Source: Acidobacteriota bacterium (GTDB taxonomy: Bacteria > Acidobacteriota > Terriglobia > Bryobacterales > Bryobacteraceae). Taken from it: a DNA stretch of 43,161 nt. Of the stretch, positions 42,273-43,161 are shown in pieces (the stretch's first letter is position 1; the number at the start of each line of letters is the position of its first letter). The notes below the pieces were generated by a model that was given only the letters and a program-made list of their open reading frames with translations, ran no database searches and was not told the origin of the DNA. The stretch lies in NCBI GenBank assembly GCA_025354885.1, contig JANXLY010000213.1:1-43161 (forward strand), read 5' to 3'. The translations under genes and the position numbers were made by a program.

Positions 42273-43161
42273 GAGCGGTGCTGTGGGCTGGATGTACACA
42301 AGGCAACCATCAGCGCCTGCGTGTTGGTGTTCCAGAATGGCGAGAACGAAGTGCGTCATCGTCAGTTTGCAACCCACGTTGCGGATTTGATTCGGCTCCG
42401 AGTATGGCTGAAGTCGCAGAAGGTGACCCAGGTGGCAATGGAATCGACTGGAGTCTACTGGAAGCCGGTTTGGAATGAGTTGCACCGGCACTTGGGGCTG
42501 CTCGTGGTGAACCCCTTGTGGGTGAAGCAACGGCGCGGACACAAGACAGACAAGGCGGATGCCGAGTTTATCGCCGAGCAGTTGCAAACGGATTCGTTGC
42601 GCTCGAGCTTCATCGCTGAGGTAGAGCAGCGAGAGTTGCGGGATTTGACGCGGCGGCGGGAGAACCTGATGCAGGACCGCAACCGGCTGGCCAACGAGAT
42701 CCACCGTGTGCTTGAGGACGCCAATATCAAGTTCAGTTGCGTGGCAACAGATATATTGGGTGGCACGGGACAGGCGATTTTGCGGGCGATCGTCAAAGGA
42801 CACACGGATCCTGCTTGGCTGGCGGATTACGCCAAGACGAGATTGCGGAGCAAGAAGAAGGATCTGGAGTTGGTGTTGCGTGGGCACATCACCGATCACC
42901 ACCGTTGGATGTTGACCCATCTGCTGGAAGAGCTGGACTTCAAGGATGGGTTGCTGGATCGATTGGAAGAGAAGATCCAGAAACGAGTCGAGCCGGATGC
43001 CGAAACAATCGCTTTGCTGGAAACGATACCCGGAGTAGGAACGCGGGCGGCGGGGACGATTCTGAGTGAGATCGGCAATAACGTAGAGGTCTTTGGATCG
43101 GCGGGGCAACTGGCGAGTTGGGCGGGCTTGGCACCAGGTAACTATCAGAGTGCGGGGCAAC
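42273..43161 (+). pseudogene. IS110-family recombinase (DEDD transposase), start disrupted, runs off right edge
   Basis: The frame encodes a typical IS110 protein: GLDVHKATISACVLVFQNGE (first catalytic Asp), VAMESTGVYWKPVWNEL (Glu), RRGHKTDKADAEFIAEQL (the two later Asp), a long helical middle, and Transposase_20-type ETIPGVGTRAAGTILSEIG with LASWAGLAPGNYQSAGQ at the edge. It is cut by the window end, before the usual C-terminal serine region. In this frame a TAG at 42270-42272 lies six codons before the Asp and no start codon follows it. An ATG at 42260 gives MSRIGAVLWAG in another frame, so a one- or two-base indel or sequencing error is likely. Activity is uncertain. Confidence 0.8.

Noticed and set aside
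42114..43160. 348-codon minus-strand open frame across the IS110 gene
   Set aside because: Shadow of the recombinase; no family similarity and rich in His, Gln and Arg as expected of a reverse frame.

Overview
The window looks like a stretch of chromosome from an Acidobacteriota member, most likely near Bryobacterales/Solibacteres. That placement is inferred from gene content: a dnaK-dnaJ-hspR operon, a DUF1080 (3-keto-disaccharide hydrolase) protein, a cytochrome c/copper-monooxygenase-like fusion, DUF1349-like secreted proteins, and an archaeal-type aspartate-semialdehyde dehydrogenase in a succinylase-type lysine cluster. There is no rRNA or tRNA gene. Genes are packed tightly with many start/stop overlaps, and four head-to-head pairs have overlapping or nearly touching starts.

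Layout. 1-921: an AT-richer GIY-YIG-domain gene. 934-5290: an orphan modA (minus), then dnaK-dnaJ-hspR (plus), with a HAIR-like HspR operator lying on a TTGACA promoter inside the 5' codons of modA. 5291-5390: a 16-17 bp tandem repeat that runs into the 3' end of a secretin-like gene, which faces a divergent AAA+ ATPase. 8390-9886: yggX, an unknown small gene and a SirB1-like/TPR protein. 9913-15266: short mixed-strand genes (secreted VCBS-like, cupin, DUF1080, YdcF, TrmH-type methyltransferase, rarA, exported RidA, PilZ), ending in a clear rho-independent terminator. 15355-21072: a six-gene minus-strand run (NagA-like deacetylase with an altered metal site, RMD1/YagE-like protein, FGGY kinase, KdsC, ACT-DUF5612 protein, J-domain/WG-repeat fusion). 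21067-23786: cytochrome c/PHM-like fusion and two tandem secreted paralogues.

23956-34415: nine minus-strand genes with overlaps or gaps of only a few bases: methyltransferase, polyprenyl-phosphate-sugar-synthase-like GT2, two paralogous GT-C-like membrane proteins, GlpD-like dehydrogenase, YihY/BrkB protein, a 56-residue basic protein, uvrB, and a DUF2520-like Rossmann protein. The first part suggests assembly of an envelope glycan. 34432-41668: a plus-strand run with bacilliredoxin, M20 deacylase (probable DapE), asd, lysC, dapB, dapA, dapD and a TolB-like propeller. This covers most of the aspartate-to-diaminopimelate route; dapC, dapF and lysA are absent.

41669-43161: noncoding DNA with two 38-39 nt direct repeats 75 bp apart and a strong hairpin, followed by an IS110-family DEDD recombinase whose conserved frame has no start codon and which runs off the right edge. 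The noncoding DNA before it is where an IS110 bridge (seek) RNA would be expected.

No complete new defence or mobile system is evident. The best leads are the IS110 left flank, the HspR operator inside modA, the repeat between hspR and the secretin gene, the uvrB-containing glycan operon, and the altered NagA-like enzyme.
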